DNA of 32,044 bases, taken from positions 1 to 32,044 of the forward strand of contig PLYJ01000264.1 of NCBI GenBank assembly GCA_003151745.1, in the 5' to 3' direction. Origin of the DNA: Bacteroidota bacterium. GTDB lineage: Bacteria; Bacteroidota; Bacteroidia; AKYH767-A; 2013-40CM-41-45. Below are positions 7,823 through 17,328 of the stretch, in pieces. The notes below the pieces were generated by a model. The model searched no databases, had not been told where the DNA came from, and saw only the letters and a program-made list of their open reading frames with translations. Made by a program: the position numbers and the translations under genes. The stretch's first letter is position 1, and every line of letters starts with the position of its first letter.

Positions 7823-7915
7823 CTTCTTCAATCAAATGTTCTTCATTCTTATATCAAAAACAATCCCGCACGTGCGGGACAGATTGAAGAGCATTAGAAC
7901 ATTCGATTGAAGAAG
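7823..7915. repeat. Nested inverted repeat enclosing a 16-bp perfect palindrome
   Basis: CTTCTTCAATCAAATGTTCTT / TAGAACATTCGATTGAAGAAG arms (19/21 match) around TCCCGCACGTGCGGGA at 7864-7879. Confidence 0.8.
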
Positions 7916-7961
7916 TAAATCAACAGCTATGACCAATGACCAAGCTCTATCCCCATATAAC

Positions 7962-8837
7962 TTATAATATATAACTATTAACGTGTTCAACCAGCTTAAT
8001 TGCCTCCACTGCTTCCTTCACATCATGCACACGAAGAATATTCGCTCCCTTCATTAATGCAATGGTGTTGAGTACGGTGGTTCCATTCAATGCTTCTGCG
8101 GCTTTTATATTCAGAACTTTATTAATCATTGACTTTCTTGAAACACCTGCCATAACAGGACAGTCCAACATGCGGAAAAGATCAAGATGCTTAAGAAGCG
8201 AGTAATTGTGTTCATTCGTTTTCCCAAAGCCAAAGCCCGGGTCAATAATTATATCATGAACGCCTTTTGACCAAAGCTGATTCACCCGCTCAATGAAATA
8301 GTTGAGTACTTCCTTAACCACATCCTCATAATGAGGTTCTCGTTGCATGGTTTGCGGAGCGCCCTGAATATGCATTAATATATAAGGAACTTTTAATTCA
8401 GCGATGGTGTCGAACATGCCGGGATCAATTGTTCCGCCGGAAACATCATTAACAATATCCACACCTTCATGCACAGCTGCTTTAGCCACTTCAGCATAAA
8501 ATGTATCAACAGAGAAAACAGCATCGGGAAAGTTCCTTCTCAATAATCTTAAAGCAGGCATTAATCTGTTCGATTCTTCGTTTGCAGTCAAAAATGTTGC
8601 ACGAGGCCTGGTAGATTGCGCTCCGACATCAATGATAGCTGCCCCATCGCTCAACATCTTTTCAACCTGCGCCAACATGTCTTTATCATCAACGTATCTT
8701 CCACCATCAAAGAAAGAATCAGGAGTGATATTAAAAACACCCATTACCACGGGTGTTGATAAATCCAATAACGTGCCTCTGCAGTTCAATCCCGCACGTG
8801 CGGGATTCCTGCTATTGAAAAATGTATCTTGCAGCAC
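7962..8837 (-). CDS. folP: Dihydropteroate synthase
   Basis: VVMGVFNITPDSFFDGGRY, IIDVGAQSTRP, IIIDPGFGFGKTNEHNYSLL, MAGVSRKSMI. Confidence 0.96.
   Translation of the reverse strand: MLQDTFFNSRNPARAGLNCRGTLLDLSTPVVMGVFNITPDSFFDGGRYVDDKDMLAQVEKMLSDGAAIIDVGAQSTRPRATFLTANEESNRLMPALRLLRRNFPDAVFSVDTFYAEVAKAAVHEGVDIVNDVSGGTIDPGMFDTIAELKVPYILMHIQGAPQTMQREPHYEDVVKEVLNYFIERVNQLWSKGVHDIIIDPGFGFGKTNEHNYSLLKHLDLFRMLDCPVMAGVSRKSMINKVLNIKAAEALNGTTVLNTIALMKGANILRVHDVKEAVEAIKLVEHVNSYIL
8788..8807. repeat. 20-bp perfect palindrome inside the folP coding region
   Basis: AATCCCGCACGTGCGGGATT; 16-bp core shared with 7864-7879. Confidence 0.9.
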
Positions 8838-8940
8838 CTTTTTTAATGAATATTGATTAGCGACATGACAAAAGTATTCACTTTTGATTCACAAACCGAT
8901 TTTAACTTGCGGCTCAATTTATAAACTGTAAACTTTTCGA

Positions 8941-10062
8941 ATGAAAACACTTGCTAATATATCGCGCCTTCTGGTCGGTGTGCTCTTTATTATTTCCGGT
9001 TTTATTAAAGCCAACGATCCGCTTGGGTTCTCTTACAAGCTGGATGAGTATTTTGTTGTCTTTCACATGGAGTGGCTGAGTCATATCTCACTGGCTTTGG
9101 CAATTCTTATTTGTGCTGCCGAGATAGGGCTTGGCGTAGCAACACTAATGGGCGCAAGAATGAACTTTACAGCATGGTCTCTTTTACTAATGATTATTTT
9201 CTTCACCTTCCTTACTTTCTATTCCTGGTACTTTAATAAAGTAACTGATTGCGGATGCTTTGGCGATGCGCTTCACCTTACGCCGCTTCAATCGTTTGAA
9301 AAGGATTTGGTGCTGCTCGTACTTATCCTTTTTATTTTTATCGGCAGGAAAAGCATTAGTCCTCTGCTTGGTGATATGCCTTCAACGGTAGTTTCATGGC
9401 TTGGCTTTGCAGGGTCATTGTTTTTCTCCATTCAATGCTATCGTCATCTGCCGATGATTGATTTTCGCCCTTACAAGATCGGCAAAAACATACAAGAGGG
9501 CATGAAGCTGCCGCCGAATGCTAAAAAAGGAAAGGTGGAAATGGTGTTTATATATAAGCACAATGGAAAGGAAGTAGAGTTGACTACGGAACAGATCAGC
9601 ACCATTGATTCAACCTATCAGTATGTTGATCGTAAGGATAAGATGCTGGAAGAAGCCGACAAACCCGCCATTCATGATTTCACTATCACTGACATGCAAG
9701 GATCGGACTATACTGAAGACATCCTTAACAACCCCAACTACTATTTCTTCCTTGTCGCATATCAACTGGATAAAACCGATGCTAAAGTACAAGGCAAGAT
9801 CAACGACTTTGTTAATTTATGTGATCAGAACAAAATAAAATTTATCGGGCTTACGTCTTCTTCGCCGAAAGAAGTGGATGCTTTCCGCCATGAGCATAAT
9901 TCCATGTTCCCGTATTATAACGCTGATGCCACAACGCTCAAAACCATGATTCGCTCCAATCCCGGTCTCATGCTTCTTAAACACGGAACTGTAATTGCTA
10001 TGTGGCATTACAACGATTTCCCAAGTTTTGATGATGTGAAGATAACTTATTTGGGAAAATAA
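8941..10062 (+). CDS. BT_3928-like protein: DoxX/MauE-type membrane domain with thioredoxin-like C-terminal region
   Basis: ISRLLVGVLFIISGFIKANDPLGFSYKLDEYF; VTDCGCFGDALHLTPLQSFEKD. Confidence 0.8.
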   Translation: MKTLANISRLLVGVLFIISGFIKANDPLGFSYKLDEYFVVFHMEWLSHISLALAILICAAEIGLGVATLMGARMNFTAWSLLLMIIFFTFLTFYSWYFNKVTDCGCFGDALHLTPLQSFEKDLVLLVLILFIFIGRKSISPLLGDMPSTVVSWLGFAGSLFFSIQCYRHLPMIDFRPYKIGKNIQEGMKLPPNAKKGKVEMVFIYKHNGKEVELTTEQISTIDSTYQYVDRKDKMLEEADKPAIHDFTITDMQGSDYTEDILNNPNYYFFLVAYQLDKTDAKVQGKINDFVNLCDQNKIKFIGLTSSSPKEVDAFRHEHNSMFPYYNADATTLKTMIRSNPGLMLLKHGTVIAMWHYNDFPSFDDVKITYLGK

Positions 10063-10211
10063 TAACAATAATGTTTACAGTTTACTGTTCTGTGAATATG
10101 TCTTCCCTCGTTGCACTTCAGAGTAGATATATAATACACTTCGCTGTTATTTCTAAAATAAAGGTCCAGACGCTAACTTGTAAACTGTAAACCGTAAACC
10201 GAAGCATTTCA

Positions 10212-10970
10212 ATGAGAAATAAGATAATTGCCGGCAATTGGAAAATGAACCTCGACTGGCAGGAGGCAATGGAGCTTGGCAATAAAGTTGCTGCTTATGT
10301 GGAAGAAAGTACTAAGGCTGAAGTCATTCTCGCTGTGCCGTTCTTATATATCCCTGTTCTTTCTGAACTTACGGAAGAGCAGCCGAAGATTTCATTGGCA
10401 GCACAAAACTGTTCAGAGTACCGTAAGGGTGCATATACCGGTGAAGTATCTGCAAGCATGATTCGGTCAGCAGGTGCGAAGTATGTGATAGTCGGGCATT
10501 CCGAACGCAGGAAATATTTCAATGAAGGTAATGATGTATTGGCTGAGAAGGTAAGACGGGTATTGGAAAATGATTTGCAGCCCGTCTACTGTTGCGGTGA
10601 AACCCTTGAGGAACGCAATGCAGCCAATCATTTCGATGTGGTTACCACACAGCTTGAAACCGGGTTATTTCATGTAAACGATGACGGCATTGATAAATGC
10701 ATCATTGCTTACGAACCCGTTTGGGCAATCGGCACAGGCGTTAACGCCTCACCGGAGCAGGCACAGGAAATGCATCATTTCATACGCGAGCTGGTGAAAA
10801 GCAAATATGGAAACCACCTGAGTGACAAGATTTCTATCCTTTACGGAGGAAGCGTTACTTCCGAAAATGCTGAACAGCTTTTTAAATGCGCTGATGTGGA
10901 TGGGGGTTTGGTTGGCGGCGCTTCGCTCAAGGCAATTGAATTCTCTGAGATCATTGATGCGGCTTCTTAA
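10212..10970 (+). CDS. tpiA: Triose-phosphate isomerase
   Basis: IAGNWKMN, VIVGHSERR, IAYEPVWAIGTG, ILYGGSVTSENA, DGGLVGGASL. Confidence 0.97.
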   Translation: MRNKIIAGNWKMNLDWQEAMELGNKVAAYVEESTKAEVILAVPFLYIPVLSELTEEQPKISLAAQNCSEYRKGAYTGEVSASMIRSAGAKYVIVGHSERRKYFNEGNDVLAEKVRRVLENDLQPVYCCGETLEERNAANHFDVVTTQLETGLFHVNDDGIDKCIIAYEPVWAIGTGVNASPEQAQEMHHFIRELVKSKYGNHLSDKISILYGGSVTSENAEQLFKCADVDGGLVGGASLKAIEFSEIIDAAS

Positions 10971-11056
10971 AAGAAGATTAAGCATCGTGCAAAACTTTCC
11001 TTCTCTTTCATCAACCCTCGTCCTAAAAAAGTACTTTTGCAAAAGAATAAATTTAA

Positions 11057-13411
11057 ATGACGGGGGACTACTTAGAACATCTTAACGAAGCGCAGCGTAA
11101 GGCAGTCATTCACACGGAAGGGCCTATAATGATCATTGCAGGTGCGGGATCGGGCAAAACGCGTGTGCTTACTTACCGTGTTGCACATTTGTTGCAGATG
11201 GGCGTGGACTCATTTAATATTCTCGCGCTTACTTTTACTAATAAGGCCTCGAAATCCATGCGGGAGCGCATTGCGAAGATTGCAGGCAATGAAGCGCGCA
11301 ACCTCTGGATAGGAACGTTTCACGCTGTGTTTGCTAAGATTCTCCGCATTGAAGGGCATAAGCTGGGCTATCCCCCTAATTTTACCATCTACGATACGGA
11401 CGATTGCAAGAGCCTCATGCGTGACATCCTGCGCGAACAAAACCTGGATGATAAAGTCTATAAGCCAAGCCTCGTGCTGAACCGCATCTCATCAGCCAAG
11501 AATAATCTTTACTCCTATAAAGAATATCAGGACAATATTGAGTTCACAAATGATGACCATCTGAGCGGCAAGCCGAAGATTGGGGAACTGTTTGAGCTAT
11601 ACGTGAAGCGTTGCCGCAAATCATCAGGCATGGATTTCGATGACCTGTTGGTGAACATGTTTGTGCTGCTACGCGACCATCCTGATGAACTGCATAAGTA
11701 CCAGCATAAGTTTAAATATATATTAGTTGATGAGTTTCAGGATACGAACTATGCGCAGTATATGATTTTGAAAAGGCTTGCTGCTGTGCATGAGAATATT
11801 TGCGTGGTAGGTGATGATGCACAGAGCATCTATGCTTTCCGCGGCGCCAACATCCAGAACATTCTTTCTTTTGAAAAGGATTATCCCGATTTGAATATCT
11901 TCAAGCTGGAACAGAATTACCGTTCCACTAAGAACATTGTAAGCGCTGCCAACAGCATCATCGCTAACAACAAGGCACAGATACCAAAGGAAGTGTGGAC
12001 GGAAAATGTAGTTGGAGAAAAGATAAAGCTGATGAAGGCGCTGAGTGATAATGAGGAAGGCAACATGGTGGCGAATTCTATCTTCGACGATAAAGTGAAT
12101 AACCAGATGCATAATCTGGACTTTGCTATCCTGTATCGTACCAATGCACAGAGCCGCGCAATGGAGGAAGCGTTGCGGAAGATGAACATTCCATACCGTA
12201 TATATGGCGGCCTTTCTTTTTACAAACGAAAGGAAATTAAAGACTTGTTGGCATATTTCCGTTTAGTGATCAATCACCATGATGAGGAAGCGTTGAAGCG
12301 CATCATCAATGTGCCGGCAAGGGCTATCGGCAAGACAACGATTGAAAAGATAACGGTGGTGGCAGGAGAGAAGGATAAAAGCTTGTGGGAGGTGATGGAA
12401 CAATTGTCCAGTGATCATGTTGGATTAAACAGCGGTACACGGGAGAAAATCGGCGAATTTATCACCATGATAAAAAGCTTTTCAGTGAAGTTGAAAGAGC
12501 TTAATGCATACGATCTTGCCAGTATTATTGCAACTTCTTCCGGGTTGCTTCGTGAATTGTATGCTGATAAAACGCCGGAAGGATTGAGTCGTTATGAAAA
12601 TATTCAGGAGTTGCTGAACGGAATAAAAGAGTTTACTGAAACAGGCAATTCAATTACTCCGCGCAATGACGAGGAGATGTATGATGATGATCCTGCTAAG
12701 CGCACGCTGGATGTTTTTATGCAGGATATCGCTTTGCTCACGGATGCTGATGAAGGTGATGACAACGACAATGACAAAGTATCCCTCATGACAATTCACG
12801 CTGCAAAAGGTTTGGAATTTCCTCATGTGTTTGTAGTGGGGCTGGAAGAAAATCTTTTTCCTTCGCAGCTTTCTGTTAACTCGCGTGAAGACCTGGAAGA
12901 AGAACGCCGGTTGTTTTACGTAGCAGTAACAAGAGGCGAACGAAAAGTGACTATTAGTTATGCAGCCAGCCGTTATCGTTGGGGTAATCTCATCAGTTGC
13001 GAACCGAGTCGTTTTGTTGAAGAGCTGGATCCCGAATATATGGAAGAAGTGGGAGGAAGAGGTTCTTCAGGCAGGGGAACCCGCATGAATGAAAATAATC
13101 ACGGTTGGAATAATGATTTCAGCAGAAGTAAAATTTTCAATAAGCAAACATCATTTAATTCAACACCACAGCCTGTCTTTAACCCCAAAGGTCATTTGAA
13201 AAAAATGAACTCATCGGATATAAAGAATTTTGTCGGCGAAGACGTAAGCAATATACAAGTAGGTATGGAAGTAGAGCATGGCCGCTTTGGCATTGGTAAG
13301 GTACTCCATTTAGAAGGAAAGAATCCTGATTTAAAAGCCACCATCTTTTTTGAAGGCATAGGGCAAAAGCAATTACTTCTTAAATTTGCCAAGCTTAAGA
13401 TCATTAGTTGA
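11057..13411 (+). CDS. pcrA: UvrD/PcrA-family superfamily 1 DNA helicase
   Basis: LNEAQRKAV, AGAGSGKTRVLTYR, VDEFQDTNYAQ, GDDAQSIYAFRGA, MTIHAAKGLEF, FYVAVTRGER. Confidence 0.95.
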   Translation: MTGDYLEHLNEAQRKAVIHTEGPIMIIAGAGSGKTRVLTYRVAHLLQMGVDSFNILALTFTNKASKSMRERIAKIAGNEARNLWIGTFHAVFAKILRIEGHKLGYPPNFTIYDTDDCKSLMRDILREQNLDDKVYKPSLVLNRISSAKNNLYSYKEYQDNIEFTNDDHLSGKPKIGELFELYVKRCRKSSGMDFDDLLVNMFVLLRDHPDELHKYQHKFKYILVDEFQDTNYAQYMILKRLAAVHENICVVGDDAQSIYAFRGANIQNILSFEKDYPDLNIFKLEQNYRSTKNIVSAANSIIANNKAQIPKEVWTENVVGEKIKLMKALSDNEEGNMVANSIFDDKVNNQMHNLDFAILYRTNAQSRAMEEALRKMNIPYRIYGGLSFYKRKEIKDLLAYFRLVINHHDEEALKRIINVPARAIGKTTIEKITVVAGEKDKSLWEVMEQLSSDHVGLNSGTREKIGEFITMIKSFSVKLKELNAYDLASIIATSSGLLRELYADKTPEGLSRYENIQELLNGIKEFTETGNSITPRNDEEMYDDDPAKRTLDVFMQDIALLTDADEGDDNDNDKVSLMTIHAAKGLEFPHVFVVGLEENLFPSQLSVNSREDLEEERRLFYVAVTRGERKVTISYAASRYRWGNLISCEPSRFVEELDPEYMEEVGGRGSSGRGTRMNENNHGWNNDFSRSKIFNKQTSFNSTPQPVFNPKGHLKKMNSSDIKNFVGEDVSNIQVGMEVEHGRFGIGKVLHLEGKNPDLKATIFFEGIGQKQLLLKFAKLKIIS

Positions 13412-13570
13412 CTCGTTTTACTTATTATTACTACCTTGCAGCACTGTTTAAAGTAATAAGTTACTGAGTTATTTGCTCTTCGGAAAGAAACTCAACTTAA
13501 TGCGCTAACGCAATTAAACTGATCCCTTTATCAATTTATAATTCAAAATTTATAATTTATAATTTCCAAA

Positions 13571-14206
13571 ATGGAATATAACACGCAACGTGGTCATCTG
13601 ATCATTCCTGAATATGGTCGCAACATTCAAAAGATGGTGGAGCAAGCCATTGCCATCAAAGACCGTGAAGAACGCAACCGTTACGCACAGGCCATTATTG
13701 CCATCATGGGTTATCTCAACCCTGCATTGCGTGACATTGTGGATTTCAAACACAAGCTTTGGGATCACCTTTTTATTATTTCCAATTTTAAACTGGATGT
13801 TGATTCTCCTTACCCGATACCGGGTAAAAACACGCTTGTTGCAAAACCCAAGAAGGTGGCGTATCCAATTGGCAATATCAAATTCAGGCACTTCGGAAAA
13901 ATCATAGAAGATATGGTGAAGGAAGTTGCGCTGGTTGAAGACGAAGCAAAGCGTGATGCGCTCACCTACAATGTCGCCAACTTCATGAAGATGTCTTACC
14001 TTAACTGGAATCGTGATTCTGTGACGGATGAAACCATTATTGAGAATCTTGTGAAGTTATCCGGCAACAAGCTTAAGCCCAAAGAAGACATTCGGTTGAA
14101 TCACACAAATGAGTTGCTTGCAATCAATGCCAAGAGGAACGCTGCCAACAATACGAATATCAAGAAGAACAATAATAATAATAAGCATAAAAGAAGAAAG
14201 AAGTAA
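13571..14206 (+). CDS. DUF4290-like protein with Asn/Lys-rich tail
   Basis: MEYNTQRGHLIIPEYGRNIQKMVEQAI...NPALRDIVDFKHKLWDHLFIISNFKLDVDSPYPIP. Confidence 0.8.
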   Translation: MEYNTQRGHLIIPEYGRNIQKMVEQAIAIKDREERNRYAQAIIAIMGYLNPALRDIVDFKHKLWDHLFIISNFKLDVDSPYPIPGKNTLVAKPKKVAYPIGNIKFRHFGKIIEDMVKEVALVEDEAKRDALTYNVANFMKMSYLNWNRDSVTDETIIENLVKLSGNKLKPKEDIRLNHTNELLAINAKRNAANNTNIKKNNNNNKHKRRKK

Positions 14207-14293
14207 TTAATGGAATAGCGAGATAGGGTAATATGAGTAACCCCCTATTGACCATATTTCCTTATTACCCTAATTACCTTAATCCCTTTTCAT

Positions 14294-15601
14294 TTGAACA
14301 ACAGTTTTGAAATCACCGGTGGCAGGGAGCTAAGAGGCGAAATCACGCCGCAGGGTGCCAAGAACGAAGCATTGCAGATCATCTGCGCGGTATTGCTCAC
14401 GCCTGATAAAGTCACCATCAGTAATATCCCCGACATCCGTGACGTGAACAAACTTATCGAGCTTTTACAAAGTCTTGGCGTCAAAGTTCAAAAAACAAGA
14501 GAAGGCGAATACACTTTCCAAGCATCGGATGTGAATCTTGATTATCTTAATTCGCCTGATTTTAAAAAACAAGCTGGTTCTTTGCGTGGCTCTATTATGA
14601 TTGTAGGACCCTTGCTGGCACGTTTTGGAAAAGCAAGAATTCCAAGGCCGGGAGGAGACAAAATCGGCAGAAGAAGATTAGACACACATTTCATCGGTTT
14701 TCAAAGTCTTGGAGCAATCTTTGATTTTAATGACCAGGATAATTTTTATACCGTCAGTGCAAAGCGCCTCAAAGGCGCAAACATGCTGCTGGATGAAGCA
14801 TCCGTAACGGGGACAGCCAACATTGTGATGGCTGCCGTGCTGGCAGAAGGTATTACCACCATCTATAACGCCGCCTGCGAACCCTATATACAACAGCTTT
14901 GCAAAATGCTAAACCGCATGGGTGCAAAGATCAGCGGCATCAGTTCCAACCTGCTCACCATCGAAGGTGTTGAAAAGCTGAAAGGCACTACCCATCGCAT
15001 GTTGCCTGACATGATCGAGATTGGCAGCTTCATCGGCCTTGCTGCCATGACGAAGTCTGAACTAACTATCAAAGACGTTAGCTATGAGCACCTCGGAGTC
15101 ATTCCCGATGTATTCAAACGCCTCGGCATAAAGATGGAACTGAAAGGTGATGATATATATATCCCAAAGCAGGAAAATTACGAGATTGATACTTTTATTG
15201 ACGGCTCCATTCTTACTATTGCTGATGCTATATGGCCCGGCTTCACACCCGATCTCCTGAGTGTTGTACTTGTAACAGCCACGCAAGCCAACGGCACCGT
15301 GCTCATTCACCAGAAAATGTTCGAAAGCCGTTTGTTCTTCGTGGATAAGATTATTGACATGGGAGCGCAAATTATCCTCTGTGATCCGCACCGAGCCACA
15401 GTCATCGGGCTGAACAGGAAGTTTCCGCTTCGCGCCATTCAAATGACATCTCCTGATATACGCGCCGGAGTAGCCCTTCTCATAGCTGCATTATCTGCTA
15501 AAGGAAAAAGCACCATTCATAATATCGAACAGATAGACCGCGGTTATCAGCGCATTGACGAACGCCTGAATAAGCTGGGTGCTCAAATTGTGAGGATATA
15601 A
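14294..15601 (+). CDS. murA: UDP-N-acetylglucosamine 1-carboxyvinyltransferase (TTG start)
   Basis: GGRELRGEITPQGAKNEALQIICAVLLT, GRARIPRPGG-like motif GKARIPRPGGDKIGRRRLDTH, DIRAGVALLIAALSAKG. Confidence 0.94.
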   Translation: MNNSFEITGGRELRGEITPQGAKNEALQIICAVLLTPDKVTISNIPDIRDVNKLIELLQSLGVKVQKTREGEYTFQASDVNLDYLNSPDFKKQAGSLRGSIMIVGPLLARFGKARIPRPGGDKIGRRRLDTHFIGFQSLGAIFDFNDQDNFYTVSAKRLKGANMLLDEASVTGTANIVMAAVLAEGITTIYNAACEPYIQQLCKMLNRMGAKISGISSNLLTIEGVEKLKGTTHRMLPDMIEIGSFIGLAAMTKSELTIKDVSYEHLGVIPDVFKRLGIKMELKGDDIYIPKQENYEIDTFIDGSILTIADAIWPGFTPDLLSVVLVTATQANGTVLIHQKMFESRLFFVDKIIDMGAQIILCDPHRATVIGLNRKFPLRAIQMTSPDIRAGVALLIAALSAKGKSTIHNIEQIDRGYQRIDERLNKLGAQIVRI

Positions 15602-15661
15602 TAGAGCAAGATAACAGGATGTTTTTTTTCATTCTTATAAGCCTGTATGTTTTTGTAGTGC

Positions 15662-16480
15662 ATGAAAAACACCCTTAAAGAATTCATTCCTCCTATAGCG
15701 CTAAAAATGATAAGAAGGTTATCTTGGAAGCAAACCGGAGATAGACTGAAACCCGATTGGCATACAATTCAAAGCGGGCATTTAAAAGGAATAAATATCT
15801 ACGTCAACAATGAAATGCCTGCATTTAAAGAAATGATTGCAGGAAAATACGATGGGTTTCTTTGGAAATACCTGGATGACATATCATTTGAGAAATCTAT
15901 TGTGCTGGACATCGGCGCTCACATTGGCTATCACAGCATGGGCTTTGCAAACAAAGGAGGTAATGTAATCGCATTTGAACCTAATCCATACAATGTAGAG
16001 CGGCTTAAAAAGAATCTATCACGAAATGAAAGATTGAAAGAGAGGATTTCAATAATGCCGGTGGCAGTATCAGATGTCAATGAAGAAGTAAAATTCTGTT
16101 TTTCAAAAAACATTGACGATGAAACAAGCACCGGCGGATATATAGAAAATAGTTACAAGCCCTTACAGGACACAGAATATGAAAAAGCCGGATTTACTTG
16201 TCAAAACATTCAGGCAAAGCAGCTGGATAAGTTCGTTGAAGAGAATAACTATGAAAACATACGAGTGATAAAGATTGATGTAGAGGGGGCAGAGCATCTG
16301 GTCTTGGCAGGAGCCTTAAAGACTTTAAAAAAGTATTCTCCAAAGCTATTTATTGAAATACACTCCGTCACTTCCATGTTATTCGTCACCCAAATCCTAT
16401 CCCGCCTCGACTATCATATTAAAATAATAAAAGAAGACACGGTGAGCAGATGCTTTATTATGGCTGAAAAAACACTGTAA
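15662..16480 (+). CDS. FkbM-family SAM-dependent methyltransferase
   Basis: VLDIGAHIGYHSMGFANKGGNVIAFEPNPYNVERLKKNL; IRVIKIDVEGAEHLVLAGA. Confidence 0.88.
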   Translation: MKNTLKEFIPPIALKMIRRLSWKQTGDRLKPDWHTIQSGHLKGINIYVNNEMPAFKEMIAGKYDGFLWKYLDDISFEKSIVLDIGAHIGYHSMGFANKGGNVIAFEPNPYNVERLKKNLSRNERLKERISIMPVAVSDVNEEVKFCFSKNIDDETSTGGYIENSYKPLQDTEYEKAGFTCQNIQAKQLDKFVEENNYENIRVIKIDVEGAEHLVLAGALKTLKKYSPKLFIEIHSVTSMLFVTQILSRLDYHIKIIKEDTVSRCFIMAEKTL

Positions 16481-16555
16481 ATGAATAAATTTAATAGATA
16501 TGCTTATCTTTGCGCTGGCCCAATTATTGTAAAAAGCCATCATTAAAAACAACGT

Positions 16556-17122
16556 ATGAAAAAATATCTTATCATTTTAACATTAGCAACTGCAGGCATT
16601 GCCTATAGTTTCATTAATCCTCCGCAACAAAGCAATCAGGCTGCCAGTCCCTCCGTGGGACTCGAAGTCGGCAATATTGCCCCTGACATAGCTCTCAACG
16701 ACACAGCAGGAAAACCACTTGCATTGAAATCATTGCGCGGCAAAGTCGTGCTCATTGATTTTTGGGCAAGCTGGTGTGGCCCTTGCCGCATGGAGAATCC
16801 GAATGTATTGTCGGCGTACAACAAATACAAAGACACGAAAATGGGCAAGGCAAAAGGCTTTACTGTTTACAGTGTTTCTCTTGATCGTGCCAAGGAGCCT
16901 TGGATTCAAGCCATCAAGCAAGACGGTTTGGCATGGCCCAATCACGTGAGTGACCTCAAATGGTGGTCATCTGAAGCTGGTCAGCGTTATGGAGTAAACA
17001 GCATTCCTACCAACTGGCTCATCAATGAAAAGGGTGTCATTCTGGCAAGAGGCCTTCGTGGTGAAGCGTTAGATCAGGAATTGGAAAATCTGATTGCTGC
17101 TAACAAGGCTGACAAGAAATAA
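16556..17122 (+). CDS. TlpA-like thioredoxin-fold protein, exported
   Basis: N-terminal signal; IDFWASWCGPCRMENPNV; INSIPTNW-like VNSIPTNWLINEKG. Confidence 0.93.
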   Translation: MKKYLIILTLATAGIAYSFINPPQQSNQAASPSVGLEVGNIAPDIALNDTAGKPLALKSLRGKVVLIDFWASWCGPCRMENPNVLSAYNKYKDTKMGKAKGFTVYSVSLDRAKEPWIQAIKQDGLAWPNHVSDLKWWSSEAGQRYGVNSIPTNWLINEKGVILARGLRGEALDQELENLIAANKADKK

Positions 17123-17143
17123 GTCATTCTAATATTTCTCTCT

Positions 17144-17182
17144 AAAAACATCCCGGTAACTATCGGGATGTTTTTTATTTTT
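17144..17182 (+). terminator. Rho-independent terminator
   Basis: AAAAACATCCCG gtaactat CGGGATGTTTTTT. Confidence 0.85.
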
Positions 17183-17248
17183 ATGACATGGCAAATAAGT
17201 TTTAGAATTATGCCGAACTTCGCCCATATAATATGCCGATTCTTCTTT

Positions 17249-17284
17249 CTCCCCTCTCCTTTGGAGAGGGGCTGGGGGTGAGGC
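17249..17284 (+). repeat. Dispersed hairpin repeat, intergenic copy
   Basis: CTCCCCTCTCCTTTGGAGAGGGGCTGGGGGTGAGGC; perfect 9-bp stem. Confidence 0.85.
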
Positions 17285-17328
17285 TGACAATTTGTCCGTT
17301 ATTTCATCAATGGCAATAAAATTGACTA

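Noticed and set aside
13545-13568. TAATTTATAA-type repeat before the DUF4290 gene as a regulatory element
   Set aside because: Too short and AT-rich to separate from background composition.
14150-14203. Asn/Lys-rich tail of the DUF4290 protein as a variable microsatellite
   Set aside because: The AAT-type codon run is short and imperfect, and a variable tail is common; no frame effect is apparent.
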